Made by a program: the position numbers and the translations under genes
Shown here: positions 1-9,163 of the stretch, piece after piece
How positions within the stretch are numbered: the first letter of the stretch is position 1
Layout: each line of letters begins with the position of its first letter
Notes under the pieces: model-generated
Told to the model about the DNA's origin: nothing
The model's database searches: none
What the model saw: the letters and a program-made list of their open reading frames with translations, nothing else
NCBI GenBank assembly: GCA_963772315.1
Contig: CAVYWJ010000001.1
Location: 1,134,656-1,198,655, forward strand
DNA: 64,000 nt
Source: Haliangium sp963772315
GTDB lineage: Bacteria; Myxococcota_A; Polyangia; Haliangiales; Haliangiaceae
Direction: 5' to 3'

Positions 1-5
1 CTGAC

Positions 6-285
6 GTGACGCTGAGCCGACGCCTCAAGTCCGGGCGCAATCGCATCATCGAGTCGCTCCGCGGCAACGTCACCAAGTCCCATCGCTTCCTGCTCAAGAC
101 GCACCTGGGGATGATCGATGCGCTCGATGCGACCATCGCCGAGATCGACACGGAGGTTGGCGTGGCCCTGGAGCCCTTTCGTCACAAGGCCGAGGCCTGA
201 CCACGATTCCCGGGGTCGGCACCCTGGCGGCGCAGAGCATCGTTGCCGAGATCGGTATTGATATGTCGCGCTTCCCGACCGTCGG
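6..285 (+). pseudogene. IS110-family transposase remnant (C-terminal part)
   Basis: This is a scrap of an IS110/IS1111-type transposase. Residues such as HRFLLKTHLGMIDALDATI, followed by TIPGVGTLAAQSIVAEIG, are typical of the region entering the transposase_20 (IS116/IS110/IS902) domain. The frame breaks near base 200: the first frame stops at GCC-TGA, while the second frame continues as LTTIPGVG and then IDMSRFPTVG. Homology ends near 285, where the sequence runs directly into an unrelated nuclease-like reading frame. The N-terminal RuvC-like DEDD domain and the end of the protein are both missing, so it cannot be active. No element ends were recognised. Confidence 0.7.
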
Positions 286-879
286 CGAGGGTGGCTGGAC
301 CGAGCCGGTGACGCTGCGCGACCTCTACGATGCGCCGCCCGAACTGCTGGACGAGCTGCGGCCCTACTTGCCCGAGCTCACCTTCCTGCTCGACGATCTG
401 GCGCCGCAGACCGATGCAGCGCTGCGGGCGCGGGCGCTGACGGCCATCCCGATGCTGGTCTTATGGACGTTCAAGCACGTGCGCCGCGGCCAGGACGTGA
501 TCCCGGCGCTGCGGCAGGTGACGGATCTGCTGAGCGGGGTGCTCGGCGCGCCCCACGGCGTCGATGCGCTGGCCACGGTGATGCGGTATATTTCGGAGGT
601 CTCCGAGAGCTCGCCAGAGGAAATCCACGAGCTCCTGGTGCACACGATGCTCCCCAGGCAAGCGAGGCTCTGATGACCATTGCCGAGAGGTTCCGCGGCG
701 AAGGCCGCGAGGAAAACCAGCGAGAGAACTTGATCAGGCTGCTGATACTACGCTTCGGGCCACTGTCGGATGTGGTCATGGCCCGCATCCGCCGCGCCGA
801 CTTCGCCCTGATGGAGCGCTGGTTCGAGCGCGGCGTGACCACCAGCAATCTCGAATCGGTATTCGACGACAGTCCGTGA
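286..879 (+). pseudogene. Rpn/PD-(D/E)XK family transposase-like nuclease, truncated and frameshifted
   Basis: The residues match the C-terminal half of Rpn-type proteins (recombination-promoting nuclease / transposase_31 group): an LYDAPPELLDELRPYLPEL stretch, a leucine-rich helical middle, then the usual basic tail with LIRLLILRFGPLS and a final helix ending at VFDDSP. The N-terminal catalytic half is missing and is replaced by the IS110 scrap. The frame changes near 655-665: the first frame runs to 673 and the second runs to the stop at 879. The gene is therefore broken twice. The same 3' end appears again immediately downstream. Family assignment rests on remembered sequence pattern. Confidence 0.6.
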
Positions 880-916
880 TCTCCCCGGAACCGCTCTGCA
901 CAGCGGCCCGCGGGCG

Positions 917-1249
917 CGCGCTGGCCACGATGTCTCCGAGAGCTCGACGGAGGAAATCCACGAGCTCCTGGTGCACACGATGCTCCCCCCATGCAAGCGA
1001 GGCTCTGATGACCATTGCCGAGAAGCTCCGCGGCGAAGGCCGCCAGGAAGGCCGTAAAGAAGGCCGCAAAGAAGGCCGCGAGGAGAACCAGAGAGAGAAC
1101 TTGATCAGGCTGCTGATCCTGCGCTTCGGGCCACTGTCCGATGTGGTCATGGCCCGTATCCGCCGTGCCGACTTCGCCTGATGGAGCGCTGGTTCGAGAG
1201 TGGCGTGACCGCCAGCAGCCTCGGCTCCGTGTTCGACGACAGCCCGTGA
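917..1249 (+). pseudogene. Duplicated 3' end of the Rpn-like gene
   Basis: This is a second, diverged copy of the preceding gene's 3' end, again running from the ESSxEEIHELLVHTML region to VFDDSP. It differs by a short deletion near 925, an expanded 12-base repeat encoding EGRK/EGRQ units around 1035-1080, and loss of one C near 1181 (ttcgcctgatgg against ttcgccctgatgg) that creates a premature stop. The two tails in tandem point to local duplication or unequal recombination followed by decay. Confidence 0.6.
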
Positions 1250-1327
1250 CCCGGCCACAGGTACGCCCCGCATAGCTACAGAGCGCCCGGCGCGCGCGTA
1301 CCCGACGGACGCTGCCCGGCCGCGTAC

Positions 1328-1861
1328 TCAGCCGCTCGGCAGCAACTTGCGCAAATAAAAGGCCGCCCGTCCGTCCTCGTAGTACCCGGGGATCTCGCGC
1401 ACGACGGTCATGCCGGCTTTCTCGTTGAGCTTGAGCGCGGGCGTGTTGCGCACGGACACGTGGCTGGTCACGGAGTGATATCCCAGCGTCTCGCCGATCG
1501 CGTCCACGCGTCCGCGGAGCCAGGAGCCGTAGCCTTTACCGCGCAGCTCGGGCGCGGTGTACGTCTCGACCACGTAGATGCGGCGCTGGCCCGCGTTGAG
1601 CTCGATGAGGCAGTACGAGACGATCGTCCCGCGCTTCTGCAGCCCCAGGATCATCGCGTGGGCCTTGTGCACGTACCGGCTCAGGTCCGTCGTGGTCAGC
1701 GCCGCGTCGCCGAAGGCGTCCTTGCTCCGGGCAGCCAGCTCCTCGAGGTGCGCGTCCTCGGCCACGAACGCAGTGAAGCCGCGCGGGACGTGCGGGACGA
1801 GCAGCTCGGCGCAGAGGGTCGTGCGCCGCTTCGGGGTCAAGCGCGGTGGTCGTTGGGACAT
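1328..1861 (-). CDS. GNAT-family N-acetyltransferase
   Basis: A 177-residue single-domain protein of usual GNAT length. The acetyl-CoA-binding pattern is visible as VVETYTAPELRGKGYGSWL, with the RGKGYG motif at about residues 105-110, followed by HVSVRNTPALKLNEKAGM, the classic 'N-x-x-A-x-x-x-Y/N-x-K-x-G-M' region. It should transfer an acetyl group from acetyl-CoA to an amine; the substrate cannot be told. Start chosen at the ATG encoding MSQRPPRL, because the longer upstream frame is biased nonsense overlapping the neighbour. It begins 4 bases after the stop of the upstream acetyltransferase-like gene on the same strand, so the two probably form an operon. Confidence 0.8.
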   Translation of the reverse strand: MSQRPPRLTPKRRTTLCAELLVPHVPRGFTAFVAEDAHLEELAARSKDAFGDAALTTTDLSRYVHKAHAMILGLQKRGTIVSYCLIELNAGQRRIYVVETYTAPELRGKGYGSWLRGRVDAIGETLGYHSVTSHVSVRNTPALKLNEKAGMTVVREIPGYYEDGRAAFYLRKLLPSG

Positions 1862-1865
1862 GACA

Positions 1866-2934
1866 CTATGCCGGTCGGCCGGTGACGATCGGGGCCTCTG
1901 GGACGACCCAGCCTCGCCCGGGGGCAAAGTGAGGATACGTGACCTCGAGCGCCGGCAGGTCGTGGCCGGCGAGGAACACGGGCTTGCGCGCGTCCTCGTT
2001 GACGACCTTGCGCTTGGCGATCTCGATGGTCTCGGGCGCGCCGGCCCCGGTCCGGCAGGTGGGGTCGAGGCGGCGGATGGGACCACGGCCGCTCAGGAAG
2101 CTCGATGGTCTTGAAGTCGATGTAGATGCCCAGTCCGTCGAAGCTCATGTCCTCGTTCTTGCAGGTGGCCTGGGCGATGATCACGTCGTCGCGCAGGATG
2201 AAGCTGTTGAGGAAGGACAGCGCGCCCTGGTGACGCACGCGCATGAAACGCGCGCGCTCGGGCATCACGGCGGCCACGGAGATGGGCCACAGGGTCTGCA
2301 GCAGGGCATACCCCATGTCGCCGGCGCCCCAGCGACGCTGGAGGTTGGTCAGCATGAAGTCGATCTCACCGGAACCCGGTCGAGCGTCCGAGAAATCGAA
2401 GGTGAAGCCGGCGGCGGTCGAGAAGCGCTCGGTCAAGCGGCGCAGGTGGTGCCGGCGGCTCGACGACAGCGAGGCGGCGTAGGTCTGGAAGTCGGCCTGG
2501 AACGCTGCCCGCGGGCTGTTGAGCCACAGGAAGTGGTTCTCCTCGCGCGGCGACGGCGGGGCCGACATCTCGAAGCTCTCGGTGATGATGGCGGGACGCG
2601 TGATGCCGCAGCGAGAAAAGGTGTCGAGGATGCTGTCGGCGCTGGCGATGATGGTCGCGGGCGAGAATGGCAGGATGGGATGACAGATCGCCCCGACCAG
2701 GGCCCACGCGTATACATGACTCCCCAGCGGATCTTCGACGAGGGGGTCGTGATAGAAACCCAGCCCCTCGGGCGTGACCACGATCGACACATCCTGCAGG
2801 CTGCCGATGTGCTGCTGGTACAGGTCGAAGTATGCGGCCCAGACTGTCGTGTTCTGCTCGGGGATGGACGCCGACGGCGAGAACAGCCCGCGGCGCTCCA
2901 GCAACGCAACGTACTCGTGAGGAGTCGAGATCAT
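1866..2934 (-). pseudogene. GNAT/FemAB-like acetyltransferase, frameshifted
   Basis: About 355 residues if read through one frame change. The central part (RRHHLRRLTERFS, then an MxxRWG-like region, then FILRDDVIIAQATCKN and YIDFKTIE) resembles the BioF2/Acetyltransf_6 'CelD-like' GNAT domain of peptidoglycan- or polysaccharide-related acetyltransferases. After KTIEL the frame breaks at about 2097-2103 (gaagctc on the + strand). The +1 frame then continues sensibly as FLSGRGPIRRLDP and ends at the TAG at 1866-1868. The start is taken at MISTPHEY (2934). The stop lies 4 bases before the next GNAT gene. It may be a real pseudogene or an indel error; the family call is moderate. Confidence 0.55.
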
Positions 2935-3005
2935 GACGAGGGACGCCCCGTGAAGCTGGCATGCACGCGCCCATCGAATCAACGGCGTAACGTCACGAAT
3001 GACGA

Positions 3006-3827
3006 ATGACGGTGTACGCCCCGGTGGGCGGTGCACCGTGCAGGGCGAGACGGATCCGGCGGCATCAGCACCGGTCTGCTCGTCCCGGCAAATCATCAGG
3101 GATCGCACGAGCCTGCACCCTCGGACGCGTGGAGCCCGTGCAGGCCCCGGCGCGGGACAGCACACGACGCGCGCGGGACCTGGCGGGCTGGGGGCTCTAC
3201 GCCGAGGAGCTGGCCGCGGAGCTGGGCTGGCTGGAGGGAAATCCCGAGGGCGAGCTGGGGCGCTTGCAGGACGCGGCGCTGCGCGCGGTCCGGCTGGTCG
3301 TGGACACCGGGATCCATGCCCGGGGCTGGAACCACGGACAGGCGGTCGAGTTCATGATCGAGAACATCGGCATGACGTACCAGGACGCGGACTACGAGGT
3401 GCGTCGCTACATCGGCTGGCCCGGACAGGCGACGGCGTACTGGATCGGCAAGCAGCGCATCCTCGACCTCAGGCAGGAGGCCGTGGACGCGCTGGGCGAG
3501 TCGTTCGAGCTGGCCGCGTTCCACACCGCGGTGCTGGCGAGCGGCGCCGTTCCGCTGGACGTGCTTTCGAGCTCGATCGAGGCGTATATCGAGGCCGTGC
3601 CCGGGGAGCCCGTGCCGGCCGTGCCAGCCGTGGCAGAGCGCTGGCGCACGCAGGGCGCGGGCCGGGTGAGCCTGGGCGCCGTGCCGGCGCGGCCGTTCAT
3701 GCCCGGACGACCGGGACCGCACGGGGGCGATCGCGTGTGGCGCGTGGGCGACTGCAGCCCGGGCGCGCCCGGGTGCAGCCCCGAGCCCTGGCTGCGAGGC
3801 GATGACGTGCGCGCCTGGGTGCCGTGA
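3006..3827 (+). pseudogene. DUF885 family protein, C-terminal fragment
   Basis: From about 3160 the frame gives the DUF885 C-terminal signature: WGLYAEELAAELG, then RAVRLVVDTGIHARGWNHGQA, FMIENIGM, IGWPGQATAYWIGK and FHTAVLASGAVPLDVL. DUF885 proteins are usually secreted or lipoprotein enzymes of roughly 550-620 residues with peptidase-like HExxH-type chemistry. Here only about the last 180 residues exist, preceded by unrelated Arg/Pro-rich sequence and followed by an extra Pro-rich tail. The catalytic N-terminal part and any signal peptide are absent, so I treat it as a truncated remnant. Confidence 0.6.
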
Positions 3828-3867
3828 TCCGCGGCGCGCTCGGCGCACCAGTGCGCCGGAGCGCGTG

Positions 3868-4770
3868 CTACTGCTCGCTCTTGCGCCGCCGCCGCGGCTT
3901 CTCGGGCCTGGCGGGCTTCTCGGCCTTCGTGGGCTTCTCGGCCTTCGTGGGCTTCTCGGCCTTCGTGGGCTTCTCGGCCTTCGTGGGCTTCTCGGCCGTG
4001 TCGATGAGCTCGGCGCCGTGGCGCTCGAGGTCGGCGTTGGCCGAGAGCGAGAGCGGCGGAGCACCGGACACGCGTCCACCGGTGAGGACTACCTCGACGT
4101 TGCCGCCGGCGCGGATGGCGATGTCCCCGGTCGTGACCTCGCTGTCGATGAGCTCGATGCGCTTGTTGCCGTCGGCCCAGATGGCCGTGCTGGTGCTCTG
4201 GATGCGGCTCTTCTCGATGACCACGCGGCGGTTGCCGTCGGCGCGGATCCCGCGCCGGGCCGTGATGGTGCTGTTGAGGATGCGCACGTCGCAGTTGGCC
4301 TCGATGGTGATGGCCGTGTCCTCGGGCAGGACCGCGGTGACGTCCTTGATGAACACGGAGTCGTTGCCGCCGCAGGAGAAGGGCCTGGTGCCATCCCAGG
4401 CCGGCAGGCCCACGGCGCGGCCGAGCTGGTCGAGCTGGCCGCTGGCGATGAGAGCCGGGAGCACGCTGGTCAGGATGGGCACGGCCAGGCCGATCAGGCT
4501 GCCGATCACGGTCAGGCCCACGATCCAGCTCCGGCCGCGCGATTTGACCTGGTGGTAGACGAGCGGCTGGGCCGAGGGCACGTGCTTGTGCGCCGGCGGC
4601 GTCCACTGCTTGGGCGGCACCCAGTCGGGCGGCGGCTTCGGCGCCAGGGTGTGCATGGTACGCACGCGGTTCGCGTGGTCGCAGTAGGCGCACTTGATGA
4701 TGCGCGCGTCGTCGCGCACGTCGAGCGGGGCACCGCAGTGAGAGCATTCGACGAGCATCGCCGCGAGCAT
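3868..4770 (-). CDS. Zinc-ribbon membrane protein with beta-helix-like domain and Lys/Glu repeat tail
   Basis: A 300-residue protein of unknown function. The N-terminus carries a zinc ribbon (CSHCGAP ... CAYCDHANR, about residues 9-33), then a Pro-rich stretch and one hydrophobic segment (IVGLTVIGSLIGLAVPILTSV, about 82-102). The following ~130 residues show short isoleucine/valine-spaced repeats (ITIEANCDVRILNS, IRADGNRRVVIEKS, IWADGNKRIELIDS, IRAGGNVEVVLTGG) typical of a right-handed parallel beta-helix. The tail has a KAEKPT hexapeptide repeated about four times, encoded by an 18-base DNA tandem repeat at 3898-3996, and a basic end. Probably membrane-anchored. Confidence 0.65.
   Translation of the reverse strand: MLAAMLVECSHCGAPLDVRDDARIIKCAYCDHANRVRTMHTLAPKPPPDWVPPKQWTPPAHKHVPSAQPLVYHQVKSRGRSWIVGLTVIGSLIGLAVPILTSVLPALIASGQLDQLGRAVGLPAWDGTRPFSCGGNDSVFIKDVTAVLPEDTAITIEANCDVRILNSTITARRGIRADGNRRVVIEKSRIQSTSTAIWADGNKRIELIDSEVTTGDIAIRAGGNVEVVLTGGRVSGAPPLSLSANADLERHGAELIDTAEKPTKAEKPTKAEKPTKAEKPTKAEKPARPEKPRRRRKSEQ
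3898..3996. repeat. 18-bp tandem repeat inside the zinc-ribbon gene
   Basis: The unit ggcttctcggccttcgtg is repeated about four times with near-perfect identity, plus decayed copies at either end. On the minus strand it encodes the KAEKPT tail. Such a perfect array can change copy number by slippage. Confidence 0.8.
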
Positions 4771-4888
4771 ACCGCAGAAGCGCGGAGCGCGGGGGCGCTA
4801 CCGGCGAGCCGGGGCCCGCGATGCGGGGCCGGGCGAGGCACCGAGCCGTCGAGATCGGCCGTGTGTCCGAAGCGCCATGCGACCGGCC

Positions 4889-4930
4889 AGCGCGGGTTGA
4901 TCAGCGCGGGTTGATCAGCGCGGGCCGGGC
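4889..4930. repeat. Short tandem repeat in the 4771-5002 intergenic region
   Basis: A 15-base unit (agcgcgggttgatc plus one base) occurs two to three times in the gap between the zinc-ribbon gene and the rhomboid gene, which are transcribed divergently. The rest of the gap is GC-rich with no recognisable gene. The repeat lies where promoters are expected, but no function can be assigned. Confidence 0.5.
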
Positions 4931-5002
4931 AGTGGCGCCTCCCGGTCATGGCCGGTATCCTCTGATGTCGAGCGTGCTGTGCCCCTGCGATAGGCAAGAC
5001 CC

Positions 5003-6277
5003 ATGTTCATACCCATCGGTGACGAGCCCAACGCGCGCACCTTTCCCGTCGTCAACTACGCGCTGATCGCGGTGAACGTGTTCGTGTTCGCGTTCACCTC
5101 GCTGCCGCTGATGTCGCAGGGCGTGGATCCCGGCGATCCCATGCTGGGCGAGCTCCTGCGCGAGCTGGCCCGGCAGCATCCGGGCGTCGATCCCCGCGTG
5201 CTGAGCCACGAGCTCGGCGGGCTCTCGGCCCACGATGTGTTCCTGATGCGCTGGGGCTATCGCGCGGCCGAGCCGTCGCTCTCCACGCTGGTGACTGCGA
5301 TGTTCCTGCACGCCGGCTGGCTGCACATCATCGGCAACATGCTGTTCCTGTGGATCTACGGCGACAACGTCGAGCACCGCCTGGGCCACCTGGCGTATCT
5401 CGGCGTGTATCTGGGCACGGGCGCGGCGGCCACGCTGGCGTATGCCGCGTTCTTGCCGGAGTCGGCAGGGCACACGCCGCTGGTGGGCGCGTCGGGCGCC
5501 ATCTCGGGCGTGCTCGGCTGCTACTTCGTGTGGTTCCCGAGGAACAAGGTGCGGCTCCTGGTCGCGCTCCTGCCGATCTACATCGATGTCTGGCGCGTGA
5601 ATGCGCGCCTGGTGCTGGGCATCTACGTGGTCATCGACAATCTCCTGCCGCTGCTGGTCGCGCCTGCGGAGGCGAGCGGCGTGGCCTATGGCGCGCACCT
5701 GGGCGGCTTCCTCGCCGGCGCGGCCCTGGCCGTGGTGATCGACCGCCTGGCCGTGCGCCGCGACCAGAGCCGCGGCGCGCTCGCGCTCGGGCGGCGGCAT
5801 GGGGGTGTCCTGGGTGACGTCCTGGATGGGCCGAGCGTGGCCGCGGATGCGCGCGGCGCGCCTGCGGATGCACACACAGTGATCGCCCTGGCCGACCGCG
5901 ATCCCGTGGCCGCGCTGCAGGCCTACCATGCGCTGCCGCCGGGCGAGTGTCGCCGGGTGGCGCCCGGGGTGGTGCTCGAGCTGGCGGACTGGCTGGTGAT
6001 GCGCGGGGCGTCCGATGCGGCCCTGGCGCTGTATCAGCAGGTGCTGGCCGAGCCCCGCCAGGGCACGGCGCACGCGCGTGCACTGCTCGGCCTCGGGCGC
6101 TTGCTCCTCCAGCGCGGCGAGCCGGCGCGCGCCTATCAATATCTCTCGCCGGTGCTGGCCCTGGGCGCTGCGAACGCGGCGCCGCGCGAGATCGTGGACG
6201 AGGCGCGACGGCTGCTGGCCGAGATTGCGACGCACCAGAAGCTGCAGGTGCGCCGCCGCCGCTGGCAGCCCCGCTGA
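5003..6277 (+). CDS. Rhomboid-family intramembrane serine protease
   Basis: A 424-residue protein. The first ~250 residues are the rhomboid fold, starting with the common MFIPIGDEPNARTFPVVNY opening. HxxWxHxxGNMLFLW in TM2 follows at about residues 101-115, then GASGAISGVLG with the nucleophilic Ser near residue 163, and AHLGGFLAG supplying the catalytic His near 235. Rhomboids cleave transmembrane substrates within the bilayer. The C-terminal ~170 residues are cytosolic-looking, Ala/Leu-rich and TPR-like (ALALYQQVLAEPRQGTAHARALLGLGRLLLQRGEPARAYQYL), a common myxobacterial extension. It stands alone. Substrate unknown. Confidence 0.9.
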   Translation: MFIPIGDEPNARTFPVVNYALIAVNVFVFAFTSLPLMSQGVDPGDPMLGELLRELARQHPGVDPRVLSHELGGLSAHDVFLMRWGYRAAEPSLSTLVTAMFLHAGWLHIIGNMLFLWIYGDNVEHRLGHLAYLGVYLGTGAAATLAYAAFLPESAGHTPLVGASGAISGVLGCYFVWFPRNKVRLLVALLPIYIDVWRVNARLVLGIYVVIDNLLPLLVAPAEASGVAYGAHLGGFLAGAALAVVIDRLAVRRDQSRGALALGRRHGGVLGDVLDGPSVAADARGAPADAHTVIALADRDPVAALQAYHALPPGECRRVAPGVVLELADWLVMRGASDAALALYQQVLAEPRQGTAHARALLGLGRLLLQRGEPARAYQYLSPVLALGAANAAPREIVDEARRLLAEIATHQKLQVRRRRWQPR

Positions 6278-6381
6278 CGGAGGGGACTGCGCTGTCTACG
6301 GTTACTACCATATCACATGTGCCGGGTCTGGAACGAGCTACCGCTTGGCGCGAGGCATGTGGCAGAAAACCAGGAGTGGCA

Positions 6382-8631
6382 ATGACCAGGCAGGTAACCA
6401 TGACCGACGCGACACCCGATGCCAGACCCGACGCGACCGCAGGGCTGCCCATGATCGGTGACGAGGCCGAGGCCGCGCGCATTCGCGACGAGGAGCGGAT
6501 TGCCGAGGCCGTCAGCACGTCCCTGCACGCGGCCGCGACCGCGCGCAAGAGCGGTCCCTTGCCCGATCCGCGCGCGCCCTACTTCGCGCGCATGCGCGTG
6601 GTGATGTATGACGGGGACCGGGCCGGCCGGACCCGGGACATCCTGCTCGGCGCGCAGACCTACGCCGATGCCAGGAACGACGTCCGCATCGTCGACTGGC
6701 AGACTGCGCCGCTGGCAAAGGTGTTCTTTGCCTATCGTGTGGGCGACGAGTTTGCCGAGGAGGTGGGCGAGCGCGAGCTGGTCGGCCGGCTGCTGTACCA
6801 GTCGCTGGTGACCTTCGTCGACGGCCGGCTGGTCGGCGTCGTCGCGCCCGAGCAGGCGTATCACCGCGACGCCGCGGGGACGTGGACGCCGGGACCGGCG
6901 CCGATTCCCACCATCGACACGCCGCCGCCGGCGCCGCTGTCGGTGCCTGCGGCGGGCACGCCCGGGGCCAGCCCGTTCACCAGGCTCATGGGGCTGCTCG
7001 ACGAGGATCAGCGCGCCGTGGTCGAGGACAGGAGCGCGCGCCCGCTGGTGATCTCGGGCAGCGCGGGCACGGGCAAGACCACGGCTGCGCTGCTGCGGCT
7101 GGCGGCCTGGCACGGCAGCATGCAGGCCCGGAGCCAGGAGGCCAGCGCGCTGATGGTGGTGCCCGAGCCGGGCCTGGCCCGGGCCGCGCGCTCGCGCCTC
7201 GAGCACTTCGGCATCAGCGGCATCGAGATCGAGACGTTCGACGACTGGGTCGCACAGCAGGGGCGGCGGGTGTTCCGCAAGGTGCCGCGGCTGCCGCCGA
7301 AGACCAGCATGGACACGCCGCCGAGCGTGAGCACGCTCAAGCGCCATCCGGCGCTGTACCGCCTGGTGCCGCGCTTCGTGCAGGCGCTGATCGGGGAGAT
7401 GGCGGAGCGCATCGATCATGCGCTCCTGGCGCGCGGCCAGGCCGCCGCGTGCGTGCGCGCGTGCCCGGGGCCGACGCTGGTCGATGTGCTGGCGCAGGCC
7501 GAGGAGGCGCTGCGCGCGGCCGAGCTTGGCCACGGGCTCGGCCATCGCTACGACATGTCGAGCGAGATCACGGCCGCGATCGCGGCCGAGCGCCAGCGCG
7601 TCTACGACCTCAACGCCGACCGCCTGGCCCTGGTGGGCGATCGCGTGTGGCTGGACGCCGCGGTGGCCGAGTCGGGCGGCGAGCTGGGCGGACACCTGGT
7701 CGAGTCAGCGCTGGCGCACACCCGCAAGCAGCTGGCGGACACGACCGAGCGCGCGTACGCGCACGTCGACGCGGACCGGCTGCAGGCGGTGGATCAGCGC
7801 GCGCTCGACGACGGCACCTCGACCGAGTACGCGGGCACGATCGACGTCGAGGACTTTGCGCTGATGTTCGCGATCGTGCAGCACAAGACCGGCGACACGG
7901 CCACGCCGCAGGGGCGGATCGAGCAGTATCAGCACCTGGTGATCGACGAGGCGCAGGAGCTCACGCCTGCGGAGCTGGCGGTGCTGGGCGCTGCGCGCGG
8001 CCCCAGATCGCTGGTGTCGCTGGCGGGCGATGCGGCCCAGCAGGTGATCGAGACCGCGCGCTTCCAGGGCTGGGAGGAGTCGCTGGCGCAGGCCGGGATG
8101 GGCGAGGCGCGGTACGTCTCGCTGCGCCAAGCCTATCGCTGCCCGCTGCCGATCGCGCTCCTGGCGCACCAGGTGCTGGGGCCGCTGGCGCCCGCGCAGC
8201 CGCCGTCCGTGCCCAAGGAGGGGCCGCCGGTGCGCGTGACCGTGTTTCCCAACTCGGCGCACCGGGCGTTCGGGCTGGTGCGGGCGCTCATGGATCTCGT
8301 GGATCGGGCGCCGGACGCGCGCATCGCGATCATCGCGAGCACGGCCGAGAGCGCGCGTTCGATCCACGCGGCGCTGCAGGACGCGTGCGCCGCCCGGCTG
8401 GTCGAGAACGGGGAGTTCCTGTTCGAGCCGGGCATCGACGTGACCGACGTGAGCCAGGTGAAGGGCCTGGAGTTCGACGTGGTGCTGGTGCCCGACGCAT
8501 CGGCGGCGGCGTATCCGGACACGCCGCACGCGCGCCGGCGGCTGCACGTGGCGCTGACGCGCGCCTCGTACGCGCTCTGGGTGATGGCGGTGGGCGGGCT
8601 GACGCCGATCCTGGCGCCGGGCGACGGCTGA
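6382..8631 (+). CDS. HelD-like superfamily 1 (UvrD/Rep-type) helicase/ATPase
   Basis: A 749-residue protein. The N-terminus carries the HelD-type region (PYFARMRVVMYDG ... VRIVDWQTAPLAKVFF, about residues 65-120). The SF1 motor motifs follow: Walker A GSAGTGKTT near 226, VIDEAQE (motif II) near 520, SLAGDAAQQ (motif III) near 545, and a UvrD_C_2-like end with VKGLEFDVVLVPDA near 693 and HVALTRASYALWV near 720. HelD proteins use ATP to release stalled RNA polymerase; other members act on DNA. Start chosen at ATG 6382, with AGGAG six bases upstream; the open frame reaches further upstream only by overlapping the rhomboid gene. Confidence 0.85.
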   Translation: MTRQVTMTDATPDARPDATAGLPMIGDEAEAARIRDEERIAEAVSTSLHAAATARKSGPLPDPRAPYFARMRVVMYDGDRAGRTRDILLGAQTYADARNDVRIVDWQTAPLAKVFFAYRVGDEFAEEVGERELVGRLLYQSLVTFVDGRLVGVVAPEQAYHRDAAGTWTPGPAPIPTIDTPPPAPLSVPAAGTPGASPFTRLMGLLDEDQRAVVEDRSARPLVISGSAGTGKTTAALLRLAAWHGSMQARSQEASALMVVPEPGLARAARSRLEHFGISGIEIETFDDWVAQQGRRVFRKVPRLPPKTSMDTPPSVSTLKRHPALYRLVPRFVQALIGEMAERIDHALLARGQAAACVRACPGPTLVDVLAQAEEALRAAELGHGLGHRYDMSSEITAAIAAERQRVYDLNADRLALVGDRVWLDAAVAESGGELGGHLVESALAHTRKQLADTTERAYAHVDADRLQAVDQRALDDGTSTEYAGTIDVEDFALMFAIVQHKTGDTATPQGRIEQYQHLVIDEAQELTPAELAVLGAARGPRSLVSLAGDAAQQVIETARFQGWEESLAQAGMGEARYVSLRQAYRCPLPIALLAHQVLGPLAPAQPPSVPKEGPPVRVTVFPNSAHRAFGLVRALMDLVDRAPDARIAIIASTAESARSIHAALQDACAARLVENGEFLFEPGIDVTDVSQVKGLEFDVVLVPDASAAAYPDTPHARRRLHVALTRASYALWVMAVGGLTPILAPGDG

Positions 8632-8690
8632 GATCACCGGAGCTCGTCGCGGCGGGAGGCGGGGCGCCCGCGCGCAGACCGGTCGCGGCT

Positions 8691-8987
8691 CTAGAAGTAG
8701 ATACAGCAGCGTATGAACTTGTCGCACACGCCGTCGATACACTGAGCGTTGCTGGTGCAGTGGTTGCACGCGCTGGGCTCCGCATCCTCGACCGCCGAGA
8801 CCTCGCTGGTGAGCAGCGACTCGTCCGCCACGGCAGTATCGATATCGGTCGTCTCCGACGTGCAGAAACTGTCTTGTTGCTGGCTATCGGCGACGCCGTC
8901 CGCCTGGGCGTGAGAGTAGGTCAGCAGGGCCAAGAGCATGCCGAAGACCGCGACCAGGAGCATCAGACGAGTCATGGATTTCTTCAT
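8691..8987 (-). CDS. Small secreted cysteine-rich protein
   Basis: A 98-residue protein with a clear signal peptide (MKKSMTRL, then a hydrophobic core LMLLVAVFGMLLALL and a likely cut after SHA). The mature part is acidic. It then ends in a compact Cys cluster: CNHCTSNAQCIDGVCDKFIRCCIYF contributes seven cysteines in the last 25 residues, and one more lies upstream at FCTSE. An AAAGG sequence precedes the ATG at 8987. I do not recognise the family. The tail looks like a disulphide-rich peptide, possibly a secreted bioactive or structural peptide, which is inference. No processing or modification gene lies next to it. Confidence 0.6.
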   Translation of the reverse strand: MKKSMTRLMLLVAVFGMLLALLTYSHAQADGVADSQQQDSFCTSETTDIDTAVADESLLTSEVSAVEDAEPSACNHCTSNAQCIDGVCDKFIRCCIYF

Positions 8988-9163
8988 CTCAATACCTTTC
9001 TGTAGAAGAACGGATCCTGAACGTATCATCCTGGTTCAGGCACGTCAACATCGTGTCTGTATTCGCGGGCAGCTGTCCAGCTGGCGGGCGCTGCGGGCCG
9101 TTGCCGGCGGACACACCGTCGATACCAGCGCCGCGGCGGCCGGCCGGCGGCGCCAGGCGACGC

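Noticed and set aside
2999..3805. Alternative frame over the DUF885 fragment
   Set aside because: It reads as an Arg/Gly-rich shadow, while the 3006-3827 frame shows clear DUF885 motifs.
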